Both the position numbers and the translations under genes were made by a program. This document shows positions 27,244-36,975 of a DNA stretch of 64,000 nucleotides, piece by piece; within the stretch, counting starts at the first letter, position 1; each line of letters begins with the position of its first letter. The stretch covers positions 6,588-70,587 of the forward strand of contig JBLIDK010000005.1 of the NCBI GenBank assembly GCA_047632595.1, written 5' to 3'. The stretch comes from JBLIDK01 sp047632595 (lineage in GTDB: Bacteria; Bacteroidota; Bacteroidia; Sphingobacteriales; Sphingobacteriaceae). The notes under the pieces are model-generated. The model was not told where the DNA came from. It saw only the letters and a program-made list of their open reading frames with translations, and ran no database searches.

Positions 27244-27999
27244 ATGAGTCTTAAGGATAATATACAAAAGAATAATTTACCCAAACACGTTGCCATCATT
27301 ATGGATGGGAATGGGAGATGGGCTAAACAAAAAGGTCAGAAGAGAGTTTTTGGACACAAAAACGGAGTAAAAGCGGTTCGTGATGCTGTTGAAGCCTGCG
27401 CGGAGCTGGGAATTAACTTTTTAACCTTGTATGCATTTAGTACCGAAAATTGGAACAGACCAAAATTTGAAATTAATGCCTTGATGACTTTACTAGTTTC
27501 TACAATTAATAAAGAAACTAAAACTTTAATGGAGAATAACATCATTTTAAAAACCATTGGAGATACCCAGTCATTGCCTAAATATTGCCAAAAAGAATTA
27601 GCTGAAGCAATGGCTAAAACGAAAGATAACACAGGCACAACATTAGTTTTAGCACTAAGTTATAGTTCACGTTGGGAAATTCTTGGCGCTACTCAACGAA
27701 TTGCAAAAGATGTTAAAGAAGGATTAATAAAAGAGGATGAGATTTCTGAAGAGTTGTTTTCATCGTACTTAAACTCCTATTCAATACCAGATCCAGAATT
27801 ACTTATACGAACATCAGGAGAGCATCGTTTAAGTAATTTCCTGTTATGGCAAAGTGCTTATACTGAATTGTATTTTACTGAGTGTCTATGGCCCGATTTT
27901 GCCAAGGAAAATTTGTATGAAGCAATAGTTGACTATCAACAACGAGAACGTCGATTTGGAAAGATTAGTGAACAAATGCTTAAAAACGAAAATAATTAA
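27244..27999 (+). CDS. uppS: Isoprenyl transferase (undecaprenyl diphosphate synthase)
   Basis: This 251-residue cis-prenyltransferase makes the C55 lipid carrier for peptidoglycan and glycans. The catalytic Asp21 is in HVAIIMDGNGRWAKQ, followed by FGHKNGVKAVRD and LTLYAFSTENWNRP. The C-terminal signature is LLIRTSGEHRLSNFLLWQ with SAYTELYF. Length is standard. It sits between porG and bamA and shares a base with the bamA ATG (TAATG). Confidence 0.96.
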   Translation: MSLKDNIQKNNLPKHVAIIMDGNGRWAKQKGQKRVFGHKNGVKAVRDAVEACAELGINFLTLYAFSTENWNRPKFEINALMTLLVSTINKETKTLMENNIILKTIGDTQSLPKYCQKELAEAMAKTKDNTGTTLVLALSYSSRWEILGATQRIAKDVKEGLIKEDEISEELFSSYLNSYSIPDPELLIRTSGEHRLSNFLLWQSAYTELYFTECLWPDFAKENLYEAIVDYQQRERRFGKISEQMLKNENN

Positions 28000-30515
28000 T
28001 GAGATTATTATTACTAGTATGTGCCCTAATAGGATGCTTTCAATTTAGTTCTGCCCAGCTTAATAAGTTGAATAATAGCTCGCAGTCTAACTCATTAGAT
28101 TATGCTAAGCCCAAGCAATATGAAATTGCCGGGATAGTAGTAAGTGGAATAGAATATCTAGACGTAAATGCCATTAAAAGTTTGAGTGGCTTAGTTATAG
28201 GTGATCGAATAAAAATTCCTGGAGAAGATATTACAGCTGCAATTAATAACCTGTGGAAACAAGGCTTATTCGACAATGTTTCTATTGAAATATCCAAAAT
28301 TCAAGGAGAACTTATTTTTCTTGACCTCAAGCTTTCTGAAAGGCCAAGACTTGTTAGGTTTAGATTTGAGGGTGTTAAAAAATCTACAGCTGATGATTTA
28401 CGAGAAAAGATAAACTTAGTTCGTGGTAAAATTGTAAACGACAATTTATTAAACAATACTGAACGTTTAGTTATAAAGCACTTTGTAGATAAAGGATATT
28501 ATAATGCAGAGGTAGAGTTGATTATTATTGACGATAAAGTGAAGCCAAACTCAGTTGAGATGGTAATTAAAGTAGATAAGAAGGAAAAAACCAAAATTGA
28601 AAACATAACTATTACAGGTAATACTCACTTTACCGATAAAAAGGTTAAGCACTTTTTAAAAGAAACAAAAGAGGTTAACAAGTTTAGAATATTTAAGGTA
28701 AGTAAGTACTTAGATAAAAACTTGGAAGAGGATATTGCAAAGCTTATTGCTAAATATAACGACGATGGGTATAGAGATGCACAAGTTATAAAGGATTCAA
28801 TTTATAAGGTTTCGGAAGATAGAATTAACCTAGATATAGAAATCCGAGAGGGAAATCCGTATTATTTTGGAAAGATTATTTGGACCGGAAATAGTAAGTA
28901 TAAAGACAAGGCATTAAGCAATATATTAGGAATTGATAAAGGTGAAATATACAACAAAGCCTTACTTGACAAAAGACTAAGTATAGATCCTGCAGGAAGA
29001 GATGTAAGTTCTTTATATCTTGATGATGGTTACTTGTTTTTCCAAATAACACCAATTGAAAAACGTATTTATAATGACACAATAGATTTAGAAATAAGAA
29101 TCTATGAAGGTGCTCAAGCAACCATTGACAGAATTATTGTAAAAGGAAACGAAAAGACAAACGACAAAGTAGTTTATAGAGAGATTAGAACTAAGCCGGG
29201 TCAAAAGTTTTCAAGATCTGATATAATTAGAACAACAAGAGAATTAGTACAATTAGGATATTTCGATCCAGAAAGACTTGGTGTAAATCCAATTCCACAT
29301 CCAGAAACAGGAACTGTAGATATTGAATACACTTTAGCAGAAAAACCTTCAGATCAGATTGAACTGAGTGGTGGCTTTGGTGGAGGAAGAATAATAGGAA
29401 CTTTGGGCTTATCCCTAAACAATTACTCTATACAAAACACCTTTAAAAAAGGCGCTTGGAATCCTGTGCCGAGTGGTGATGGACAGCGGTTGAGTATAAG
29501 AGCTCAAACTGATGGACTGCAATATCGTTCGTATTCATTTTCATTTACAGAACCATGGTTGGGTGGTAAAAAGCCTAATTCCTTTACCTTCTCAATTTTT
29601 GATAGTAAGACCTCAACTAATAGAAGCTTTCTTACCAGTATTTTTGATACAGAATCATTTATACGTATTTCTGGTGTAAGTGTTAGTTTAGGAAAGAGAT
29701 TGAAGAAACCAGATGATTTTTTCACTTTAGTGAACAGTTTGAATTTCCAAAAGTATACGGTAAAAGCATCCCCAGTTTTCACTTTCTCAGATGGTATTTC
29801 GTATAACGTTAACTTACGTTCTGTTCTATCGAGAAATTCAGTAGATGCACCAATTTATCCAAGAAGAGGTTCAACAATGTCTCTTTCTGTTGAAGTAACT
29901 CCACCTTATAGTTTATTGAATAACAAAGATTATTCAGATTTACCTACAAGTGAATTATACAAGTTTATTGAATATCACAAGTGGAAGTTTGATAATACTT
30001 GGTACAATAACATAGTAGGAAACTTAGTGCTTAAAACTTCATTACAATATGGTTTCTTAGGATTTTATAGTTCTGACATTGGATTCAGTCCGTTTGAACG
30101 TTTTGTTTTAGGTGGAGATGGATTAAGTGGATTTTCAGGGTTAGATGGAATTCAAGGTTCTGAAATAATTGGTTTACGGGGTTATGCAAATAGATCGGTT
30201 GCCCAAACGGATGAAGCAAGAGATAATGGTAGTCCTTTTTATTCAAAATATAGTTTAGAATTAAGACAGCCTTTAACTTTAAATCCAAGTGCTACAATTT
30301 TTGTATTGGCTTTTGCCGATGCTGGAAATACCTGGAACTCATTTAGTCAGTTTAACCCATTTAGTGTTAAGCGAAGTGCTGGGTTTGGTGCTCGAATATT
30401 TCTTCCTATTTTTGGACTCTTAGGGGTTGACTATGGTTGGAGGTTTGATGAAATACCTGGGTTTAATGATAGTGCAAAAGGACGATTTGCTTTTACAATT
30501 GGACAACAGTTTTAA
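27999..30515 (+). CDS. bamA: Outer-membrane protein assembly factor BamA (Omp85)
   Basis: This 838-residue Omp85 protein has a signal peptide at about 1-19. About five POTRA domains span 40-440 (for example IAGIVVSGIEYLDVNAI, IENITITGNTHFTDKKV and IDRIIVKGNEKTNDKVV). The membrane barrel occupies about 450-838 and ends RFAFTIGQQF with the required terminal Phe. Conserved barrel features include GGFGGGRIIGTLGLS and ELRQPLTLNP. It inserts barrels into the outer membrane; the two Skp-like chaperone genes follow directly. Confidence 0.95.
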   Translation: MRLLLLVCALIGCFQFSSAQLNKLNNSSQSNSLDYAKPKQYEIAGIVVSGIEYLDVNAIKSLSGLVIGDRIKIPGEDITAAINNLWKQGLFDNVSIEISKIQGELIFLDLKLSERPRLVRFRFEGVKKSTADDLREKINLVRGKIVNDNLLNNTERLVIKHFVDKGYYNAEVELIIIDDKVKPNSVEMVIKVDKKEKTKIENITITGNTHFTDKKVKHFLKETKEVNKFRIFKVSKYLDKNLEEDIAKLIAKYNDDGYRDAQVIKDSIYKVSEDRINLDIEIREGNPYYFGKIIWTGNSKYKDKALSNILGIDKGEIYNKALLDKRLSIDPAGRDVSSLYLDDGYLFFQITPIEKRIYNDTIDLEIRIYEGAQATIDRIIVKGNEKTNDKVVYREIRTKPGQKFSRSDIIRTTRELVQLGYFDPERLGVNPIPHPETGTVDIEYTLAEKPSDQIELSGGFGGGRIIGTLGLSLNNYSIQNTFKKGAWNPVPSGDGQRLSIRAQTDGLQYRSYSFSFTEPWLGGKKPNSFTFSIFDSKTSTNRSFLTSIFDTESFIRISGVSVSLGKRLKKPDDFFTLVNSLNFQKYTVKASPVFTFSDGISYNVNLRSVLSRNSVDAPIYPRRGSTMSLSVEVTPPYSLLNNKDYSDLPTSELYKFIEYHKWKFDNTWYNNIVGNLVLKTSLQYGFLGFYSSDIGFSPFERFVLGGDGLSGFSGLDGIQGSEIIGLRGYANRSVAQTDEARDNGSPFYSKYSLELRQPLTLNPSATIFVLAFADAGNTWNSFSQFNPFSVKRSAGFGARIFLPIFGLLGVDYGWRFDEIPGFNDSAKGRFAFTIGQQF

Positions 30516-30558
30516 ACCATTTCAAAAAATTAGCTTCTAAAATTTAAAATCACTCGAT

Positions 30559-31122
30559 ATGAAAAACAAACGAATACTAGTTTCAATCTTTGCAGTGCTT
30601 ATGGTTGCAACAAGCCTATTTGCTCAACGATTTGGATACGTTGATACTGAATACATTTTAAGACATATACCAGAGTACAGTTCTGCACAGAAAAAGTTAG
30701 ATGAACAGGCAGCTAATTGGAGAAAAGAAGTAGATGAACAGTATGTTTCAATCGATAAGATGTATAAGGAATATCAAACAGATCAGGTTCTTTTGACGCC
30801 TTCAATGAAGCAGAAAAGAGAAAAAGAGATTGTTGATGCTGAGAAAAAAGTTAAAACATTCGAACGTGAGAAATTTGGATATGAAGGTGAGTTGTTTGAC
30901 CTTCGTCAGGAACTTGTGAAACCAATACAAGATAAAGTTTATGAAGCTATTGAGCAAGTTGCTAAATCTGGTTCATTAAGTTTTATCTTTGACAAAAACA
31001 GTGAATTAATAATGCTTTATGCTAATGATAGATATGATAATAGCGATAAAGTAATTGAAGAACTTGGCTATACCCCTGGAAATTTTGCCGACATAACTGA
31101 AACTGAAGAATCTAACAAATAG
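30559..31122 (+). CDS. OmpH/Skp-like periplasmic chaperone (first copy)
   Basis: This 187-residue OmpH/Skp-family protein has a signal peptide (about 1-22, ILVSIFAVLMVATSLFAQ), then RFGYVDTEYILRHIPEY. A long charged helical hairpin runs at about 40-120, matching the tentacles of Skp that hold unfolded outer-membrane proteins. The C-terminal SGSLSFIFDKNSELIML is the conserved beta core. It lies 43 bp after bamA and 14 bp before a shorter paralogue. Confidence 0.93.
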   Translation: MKNKRILVSIFAVLMVATSLFAQRFGYVDTEYILRHIPEYSSAQKKLDEQAANWRKEVDEQYVSIDKMYKEYQTDQVLLTPSMKQKREKEIVDAEKKVKTFEREKFGYEGELFDLRQELVKPIQDKVYEAIEQVAKSGSLSFIFDKNSELIMLYANDRYDNSDKVIEELGYTPGNFADITETEESNK

Positions 31123-31136
31123 AAAATAAAAGTAAA

Positions 31137-31637
31137 ATGAAAAAATTAGTAACTATAGTATTTGCAATTTGTATTGCAACCGTAACATTTGCGCAAACTC
31201 AAAAATTTGCACACATTAACACTAGCGACCTGTTAATTTTAATGCCTGAAGTTTCTCAAGCTGATCAAGCTTTGCAGAAATACGGCAAAGATCTTGATTC
31301 TGAGTTAATGGTAATGTCTCAAGAATACCAAAAGAAATTAACTGACTTTCAAGCAAAGCAGGTTAATATGGCAGAATCGATTAAGCAGTCAAAAATTAAA
31401 GAAATTACTGACTTAGAAGGTAGAATACGTCAATTTGAGCAAACTGCACAACAAGATATTGTTGCTGAACGTGAAAAATTATACCAGCCAATATTAACAA
31501 AGGTTCAAAAAGCCATTGACGATGTAGCAGCAGAGAAAAAATACGCTTATGTATTTGATACAAGCACGGGTGCGGTATTAGTTGCTAGTACAACTGACGA
31601 CATCATTGATGCTGTTAAAACAAAACTAGGTATATAA
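31137..31637 (+). CDS. OmpH/Skp-like periplasmic chaperone (second copy)
   Basis: This 166-residue paralogue of the preceding gene has a signal peptide (about 1-19, VTIVFAICIATVTFAQ). KFAHINTSDLLILMPEV follows, then a helical hairpin with QQDIVAEREKLYQPILTKV and the core strand KYAYVFDTSTGAVLVAS. Skp works as a trimer; two tandem copies after bamA are the usual Bacteroidota arrangement and might form mixed trimers, which is inference. A terminator follows 23 bp after the stop. Confidence 0.94.
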   Translation: MKKLVTIVFAICIATVTFAQTQKFAHINTSDLLILMPEVSQADQALQKYGKDLDSELMVMSQEYQKKLTDFQAKQVNMAESIKQSKIKEITDLEGRIRQFEQTAQQDIVAEREKLYQPILTKVQKAIDDVAAEKKYAYVFDTSTGAVLVASTTDDIIDAVKTKLGI

Positions 31638-31660
31638 TTAAAATAAAAAATATCTTTACA

Positions 31661-31690
31661 CCCTGTCAACTAAAGTGACAGGGTTTTTTT
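31661..31690 (+). terminator. Terminator after the bamA-ompH-ompH genes
   Basis: Arms CCCTGTCA (31661-31668) and TGACAGGG (31676-31683) pair perfectly over 8 bp around a 7-base loop, followed by seven Ts. The murI reading frame is open through this hairpin, but a murI start inside it would be odd. Confidence 0.88.
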
Positions 31691-31701
31691 GTATCCAAAT
31701 T

Positions 31702-32508
31702 TTGAGCAATAACAGACCCATAGGAATATTTGATTCAGGTATCGGCGGATTAACAGTAGCCCATGCAATTCAAGAACTATTGCCCAATGAACAATTGATT
31801 TATTTTGGGGACACTGCCCATCTGCCTTATGGCGATAAATCAAAAGAATCTATAATTAGTTATTCCAAAAAAATAACTCGGTTTTTGATTCAAAAGAATT
31901 GCAAAGCTATAGTTATAGCTTGTAACACAGCTTCATCATTTGCTTATAAGGAAGTTGTGAAAGAGATAGGCAATGAAATTCCTATTTTAAATGTAATTGA
32001 TCCAATAGTTGCCCACGTAAAAGAACAGAAATATAAAAACGTAGGAGTTATTGGTACGAAAGGAACAATTGGTTCACGTATTTACCCTCGTAAATTAGAA
32101 AAAATTGTCAAGGGGATAAACGTAGGTTCGTTAAGTACACCTTTACTTTGTCCAATGATAGAAGAAGGGTTTTTCAATAATAACATCAGCCGAACTATTA
32201 TAAATTCTTACTTAGAGAAAAAGCCTTTAGATAATATTGAGGCTTTGATTTTGGCCTGTACTCACTATCCTTTAATTAAAGAAGAGGTAGAGGAGTATTA
32301 TAATGGCTCTGTAAATGTTATTGACTCCGCCCATGTTACTGCATTAGCGGTTCAAAAGTTATTAAAAACTAAAAAACTTCTTTCAGAAAAACTTGAGGCT
32401 AAGCACCATTTTTATGTGAGTGACTTAACCGATTCGTTCGAAAAGAGTACGAGAACGTTTTTTACCAAACCACTTCATTTAGAACTAGAACACCTTTGGG
32501 CTGATTAA
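31702..32508 (+). CDS. murI: Glutamate racemase
   Basis: This 268-residue cofactor-independent racemase makes D-glutamate for peptidoglycan. The two catalytic cysteines are seen in ACNTAS (Cys74) and ACTHYP (Cys186); the N-terminal IGIFDSGIGGLTV and PYGDKS are also diagnostic. I start it at TTG 31702 (MSNNRPIGIF). The earlier in-frame GTG at 31675 lies in the loop of the preceding terminator and would add nine atypical residues. Its stop shares a base with the nuoH start (TAATG). Confidence 0.93.
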   Translation: MSNNRPIGIFDSGIGGLTVAHAIQELLPNEQLIYFGDTAHLPYGDKSKESIISYSKKITRFLIQKNCKAIVIACNTASSFAYKEVVKEIGNEIPILNVIDPIVAHVKEQKYKNVGVIGTKGTIGSRIYPRKLEKIVKGINVGSLSTPLLCPMIEEGFFNNNISRTIINSYLEKKPLDNIEALILACTHYPLIKEEVEEYYNGSVNVIDSAHVTALAVQKLLKTKKLLSEKLEAKHHFYVSDLTDSFEKSTRTFFTKPLHLELEHLWAD

Positions 32509-33566
32509 TGATTCAAGCCATAATCATAGCGATTTTTTGTGTAATAGGCTTTTCAGCTTATGGTTTAGTGGCTGTATATGCCGAGCGTAAAATCGCAGCT
32601 TTTATTCAAGACAGGTTGGGTCCAATGGAAACTGGTTGGTACGGATTGCTGCAAACCGCAGCGGATATTTTAAAGCTTCTTCAGAAGGAAATTATAGTAC
32701 CAACGGCAGCAAATAAATTACTATTTGCTTTAGCACCTATGGTAATATTTCTTGCGGTTTTTTTGGGTTACTCGGTTTTACCATTTAGCGAAAACATTCA
32801 AGCTAGTGGTACAACATTAGGGCTGTTTTTCATATTAGCTATTTTATCATTAGATGTAATTGGAATTTTAATGGCAGGATGGGGTAGCAATAACAAATAT
32901 GCTCTTATTGGTGCTGTTAGATCAGTCGCGCAAATAATATCGTATGAAATTCCAGCGGGCCTTGCCATCGTTTCTGTTGTGATGATTTCAGGTACACTCG
33001 ACTTACAGTTAATTACTCAGCAACAAGGCGTAAGTGGTTCAGAGACTCTCTTTATGGGATTTTGGGATGTGAGTGCTATTGGTGGATTTTTTGCATGGAA
33101 TATTTTTCAAGCGCCACATCTATTATTAGCATTTTTCATTTACTACTGTGCTTCCTTAGCAGAATCAAATCGAGCTCCTTTTGATTTACCCGAAGCTGAA
33201 TCTGAATTAGTTGCAGGCTATCACGTGGAGTATGGTGGTTTTAGATTTGGAGCTATTATGCTAAGTGAATATGGCATGATGCTTTTGGTTTGCTTACTAA
33301 TGGCTATTCTGTTCTTTGGCGGATACAACTCTCCATTACCTAACGTTGGCGCCGTAAAGCTGAATGAATTAAGCACAGGTGGCGTATGGTCTATTTTTTG
33401 GCTATTTTCAAAGGCCTTTGTTCTGTTATTTTCACATATTTGGATTCGTTGGACATTCCCACGACTTAGAATAGATCAATTAATGCAATTTTGCTGGAAA
33501 GTACTTACACCTTTAGGATTCTTAGCTATCTTCCTTAGCGGGATTTGGAAAATATTCATCGCATAA
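32508..33566 (+). CDS. nuoH: NADH-quinone oxidoreductase subunit H (stand-alone)
   Basis: This 352-residue membrane protein has about eight helices and the NuoH/ND1 signatures. These are AVYAERKIAAFIQDRLGP near the N-terminus, GWGSNNKYALIGAVRSVAQ, and the quinone-site loop SNRAPFDLPEAESELVAGYH with VEYGG following. NuoH links the quinone pocket to the proton channel of Complex I. It appears complete, yet no other nuo gene lies in the window; it is coupled to murI instead. It could serve a Complex I whose other genes lie elsewhere, or be an extra copy. Confidence 0.92.
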   Translation: MIQAIIIAIFCVIGFSAYGLVAVYAERKIAAFIQDRLGPMETGWYGLLQTAADILKLLQKEIIVPTAANKLLFALAPMVIFLAVFLGYSVLPFSENIQASGTTLGLFFILAILSLDVIGILMAGWGSNNKYALIGAVRSVAQIISYEIPAGLAIVSVVMISGTLDLQLITQQQGVSGSETLFMGFWDVSAIGGFFAWNIFQAPHLLLAFFIYYCASLAESNRAPFDLPEAESELVAGYHVEYGGFRFGAIMLSEYGMMLLVCLLMAILFFGGYNSPLPNVGAVKLNELSTGGVWSIFWLFSKAFVLLFSHIWIRWTFPRLRIDQLMQFCWKVLTPLGFLAIFLSGIWKIFIA

Positions 33567-33597
33567 AAAAAAGGCAAATCTTTCGAAATGCCCTTTT
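33567..33597. terminator. Possible bidirectional terminator between nuoH and the M16 gene
   Basis: A-rich sequence, GGCA, a 12-base loop, TGCC and a T-rich tract (one unpaired C) could form a weak hairpin between these two converging genes. The stem is short, so it is only a plausible terminator. Confidence 0.35.
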
Positions 33598-33615
33598 GAA
33601 TTAATTTAGATACTA

Positions 33616-36531
33616 CTAATAGTAGTTAAAGATTTCGTCAAGAGTTAATTCTTGCATTGCACCCATATCTTTTAGAACTTTCATATTCATGTCCTTCTTC
33701 TTACCAATTACTAGTTTAGAATAAGTAGAACCTGCAATGTTAGCATCAAAGAATACTTTTAAGTCAGCCATGGTCATCTTTTCAATTGCATCATAAACAT
33801 CCTTTCTATAGTCATAATCAAAGCCTATTTTTTTAGCTGCTTCATAACTAAAGAAAATGGAGGTCTTTGTGATTCTATCTGTTTCAATTTTCTTTAATGC
33901 AGCACTTTTTGCAGCATTAAATTGCTCTTGAGTTTCAGGCATATTATTCATTAAGAAATTCATTGCCTTAGTCGCTTCAACTAATTTATCAGCTTGTGTT
34001 CCAATATAAGTTGTTACGTAATGGTATTCATCCTTACTTGAAGGTGTTGAGTAACCACTATAAGCACTATATGCTAATGCTTTTGCTTCTCTAATTTCTT
34101 GAAAAATGATTGAAGAAAGTCCAGAACCAAAGTATTCACCAAAAATAGAGGCTAAGGGAATGTTTTTAGCATCAAACATTTTAGACCTACTAATTTGCAT
34201 CATTTCAACTTGAACCATATCGTAGTCTACGAAATAAACTTTGTTAGAAACAGTAGCTAATGTTTCAAATTTTTGAGCTGCAGGATAGTCTTTTAACTCT
34301 TCGCTAACCATATGATGTTCTTCTAAAACCGATTCAACAACACTAGTTTTTGCCGGACCGTAATAAAATATTCTATGCTTAAAATTGCTTAGATCTTTAA
34401 TTTTATCTACCAGGTCTTGAGGATTAATTTCCACTATGTTTTTATTTGAAACTTTATTAGTGAAAGGCGACTTTGGACCATACTTAGCATAGTCATTCAT
34501 AGCACCGAATAAAATAGAACCTTTATTAAGTCTTGTATCCGCTCTGTCTTTTAATTCATCTTGTGAAAGATTTACAAAAGCAGTTTCATCAACTTTAACA
34601 TTTGCTAAAATGTGCTCAAACAACTTAACACCCTCTTCAAAACTTTCTTGAAGTCCAGTTAAGTATATGTAAACCTTATCTCTTGAACTAAATACATCAA
34701 AGCTAAGGCCGAGTTTGAAAAATTCTTTTTTCAATTCATCACTGGTGTATTTGTCAGTTCCTAAATAGGTAAGGTAGTCAAGAGCAATTGACAATTGTTT
34801 GTCGTTGTCAGTTCCCATATCAAACAAATAGTACAGATTGAAAATTTCGTTAGTTTTGTTTTCAATACTGCTAAAGCTTAAACCATTTTCTAGGCTGGCA
34901 GTGTTTATTGCTGATTTGTAATCAACAAACAAAGGAGTGATTCGTCCACTTTCAATACTATCTAAACGTTTATATAAAACTGATTCATCCTCTCTATTAA
35001 TTTCTAATGGAGTAATTGAAGGTTTCTGAATTCTAACAATGCTTGGGTCGTTACCAGTTAATTTTTTAACGTAGATATAGTTGTCTTTAAAGTTCTTGTT
35101 AGCAAACTCAACTAGCTTTTCTTTTGTAATACCTTTAAGCTTTTCTAAAAGTTGTGCTTGGTCTTCCCAATCACGCTCCATAATAAAGGCGTCTAACATA
35201 TTAAATGCACGACCTTGATTACTTTCAAGCGTTCTCATTTGACTTAATCTAAAGTCTTTTATAATGGCGTCCAAAAGGTAGTCGTCAAAGTTTCCTGTTT
35301 TTATTAATTCAATTTGTTCTAATAAAAGGTCTTTTACTTCATCTAAACTTTGTCCTTGACGTGGGTAACCACTTAAGAAAAACCCGGTATAATCTTTTAG
35401 CTCATAAACAAAGCTATTAGCACGTAATACTTTCTGTTGGTTAATAAGGTTTAAGTCAATTAAACCAGCTTGACCATTATTTAATAAAGCATCAATAACA
35501 GTTAAGTAGATAGGGTCTTGAGTATTTCCACCGCCAAAACGGTATCCAATCATTAAGTTTTCAGCTTGTGGTCCTAAAACTTCCCCTTCAATTATGCCTG
35601 TAATTGGTTCTTCAGGAGTAAAAGTGAAAACTGGAGTTTCTTTCTTTTCCCATTTTCCAAAAGTTTCATTAATGATTTCGATTGTTTTATCTGGATCTAT
35701 ATCACCTGACATGATAATTGCCATGTTGTTAGGAATGTAGTTTTTCACGAAGTATTCGTGAATTTTTTCCATACTTGGATTTTTCAAATGATCGGCAGTT
35801 CCGATAGTTGATTGCGTTCCATAAGGATGGTTTTTGAACATCTTTTCAAACATTTTGAAAATCATTTTACGTCCATCGCTATCTTGACCTCTATTAAACT
35901 CTTCGTATACAGTTTCTAGTTCTGTATGAAATAAACGCAATACAAGATCTTGAAAACGTAAGCTTTCTAATTCAGCCCATTTTTGAATTTCATTACTTGG
36001 GATGTCATTGATATAAACGGTTTGTTCAAAACTGGTGAAGGCGTTTGTTCCTTTTGCACCCATTCCTGAAACCACTTTATCATATTCATTAGGGATTGCA
36101 AATTTTGCAGCTATAAAAGAAAGACTGTCAATTTGTTGGTAGATAGTCGTTCTTTCACCTTCATCAGTGGTATTTCTTCTTGCTTCGTATAAGTCGCTTA
36201 TTTGTTGAAGAATAGCTTTTTCTTCTTCCCAATTAGTGGTAGCTAACTCACTAGTTCCTTTAAACAACATATGTTCTAAGTAATGAGCTAATCCAGTAGC
36301 ATCAGCAGGATCTTGTTTAGAACCAGCTTTTACTGCAACTAAGGTTTGAACTCTAGGTTCATCCTTGTTTACACTTAGGTATACTTTAAGGCCATTGTCT
36401 AGGGTATAAATTCTAGCCTCTGTAGGGTCGTTTTTTACTGATTGGTATTTTCTACTTGAAGATTTTTTATCTGTACAAGCACTAATTAAAATGGCAACAG
36501 TTGCCACTATGGTTAATAATCGAAGTTTCAT
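33616..36531 (-). CDS. M16 family zinc protease, two-domain lipoprotein
   Basis: This 971-residue protein begins with a lipoprotein signal (TVAILISACTDK, lipid-attachment Cys19), placing it on the periplasmic side or at the outer membrane. The inverted zinc motif HYLEH (His83, Glu86, His87) occurs in TGLAHYLEHMLFKGT, with the downstream Glu region ELETVYEEFNRG. Later M16 repeats include the inactive C-terminal half with FGSGLSSIIFQEIREAKALAYS. The length fits full pitrilysin-like enzymes, which degrade peptides inside a closed chamber. It converges on nuoH; upstream is a noncoding, repeat-rich stretch. Confidence 0.93.
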   Translation of the reverse strand: MKLRLLTIVATVAILISACTDKKSSSRKYQSVKNDPTEARIYTLDNGLKVYLSVNKDEPRVQTLVAVKAGSKQDPADATGLAHYLEHMLFKGTSELATTNWEEEKAILQQISDLYEARRNTTDEGERTTIYQQIDSLSFIAAKFAIPNEYDKVVSGMGAKGTNAFTSFEQTVYINDIPSNEIQKWAELESLRFQDLVLRLFHTELETVYEEFNRGQDSDGRKMIFKMFEKMFKNHPYGTQSTIGTADHLKNPSMEKIHEYFVKNYIPNNMAIIMSGDIDPDKTIEIINETFGKWEKKETPVFTFTPEEPITGIIEGEVLGPQAENLMIGYRFGGGNTQDPIYLTVIDALLNNGQAGLIDLNLINQQKVLRANSFVYELKDYTGFFLSGYPRQGQSLDEVKDLLLEQIELIKTGNFDDYLLDAIIKDFRLSQMRTLESNQGRAFNMLDAFIMERDWEDQAQLLEKLKGITKEKLVEFANKNFKDNYIYVKKLTGNDPSIVRIQKPSITPLEINREDESVLYKRLDSIESGRITPLFVDYKSAINTASLENGLSFSSIENKTNEIFNLYYLFDMGTDNDKQLSIALDYLTYLGTDKYTSDELKKEFFKLGLSFDVFSSRDKVYIYLTGLQESFEEGVKLFEHILANVKVDETAFVNLSQDELKDRADTRLNKGSILFGAMNDYAKYGPKSPFTNKVSNKNIVEINPQDLVDKIKDLSNFKHRIFYYGPAKTSVVESVLEEHHMVSEELKDYPAAQKFETLATVSNKVYFVDYDMVQVEMMQISRSKMFDAKNIPLASIFGEYFGSGLSSIIFQEIREAKALAYSAYSGYSTPSSKDEYHYVTTYIGTQADKLVEATKAMNFLMNNMPETQEQFNAAKSAALKKIETDRITKTSIFFSYEAAKKIGFDYDYRKDVYDAIEKMTMADLKVFFDANIAGSTYSKLVIGKKKDMNMKVLKDMGAMQELTLDEIFNYY

Positions 36532-36763
36532 TGAGTTATTTTAAATTTGAATTTGCTAAAATAAGGTAAAAGTATTACTCGTAACAATATAGCACAGGAA
36601 TATTACAATTGTAGTGGGTTTTTCAAAAGAAACATTGCTTATCAATTGTATGGCAGTTTTTTTTCTTGCAGAGACAATTCGAAGTCATGTAATCTTTAAA
36701 GTTTGAGCTAAAAAATAAATGCTTCGTAATACCTAAAGCATAAGAATAACTATTTGCCTAATT

Positions 36764-36805
36764 GAAGGAAGATTTCTCACTTCGTTGCACTCCGATCGAA
36801 ATGAC
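36764..36805. repeat. REP-like intergenic element 1
   Basis: The core AGATTTCTCACTTCGTTGC, continuing to CGATCGAAATGAC, matches from memory a dispersed intergenic element type seen in many Bacteroidota genomes (reverse strand starting GTCATTTCGA and ending GAGAAATCT). Only one copy is in the window, so dispersal cannot be shown here. Confidence 0.45.
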
Positions 36806-36878
36806 TGTCTATGGTTAGGTGTTTGGATTTATCCTTAACTCTAAGCTCACACTTTGCTCAGATTTGGGTGGACTTCAA

Positions 36879-36910
36879 ACACGAAGGGGGCCCTTCGTGT
36901 GCTTTTTTTT
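36879..36910 (+). terminator. Strong terminator-like hairpin with no upstream plus-strand gene
   Basis: Arms ACACGAAGG (36879-36887) and CCTTCGTGT (36892-36900) pair perfectly around a 4-base loop and are followed by GC and eight Ts. The nearest plus-strand gene upstream is nuoH, 3.3 kb away beyond the opposing M16 gene, so it would end an unannotated transcript. Confidence 0.65.
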
Positions 36911-36975
36911 AAGTATGAAGTATCATTAAAGTCATTTAATAACCTCTTGCTCTTGCTAACTACTCTTGCTGTCAA

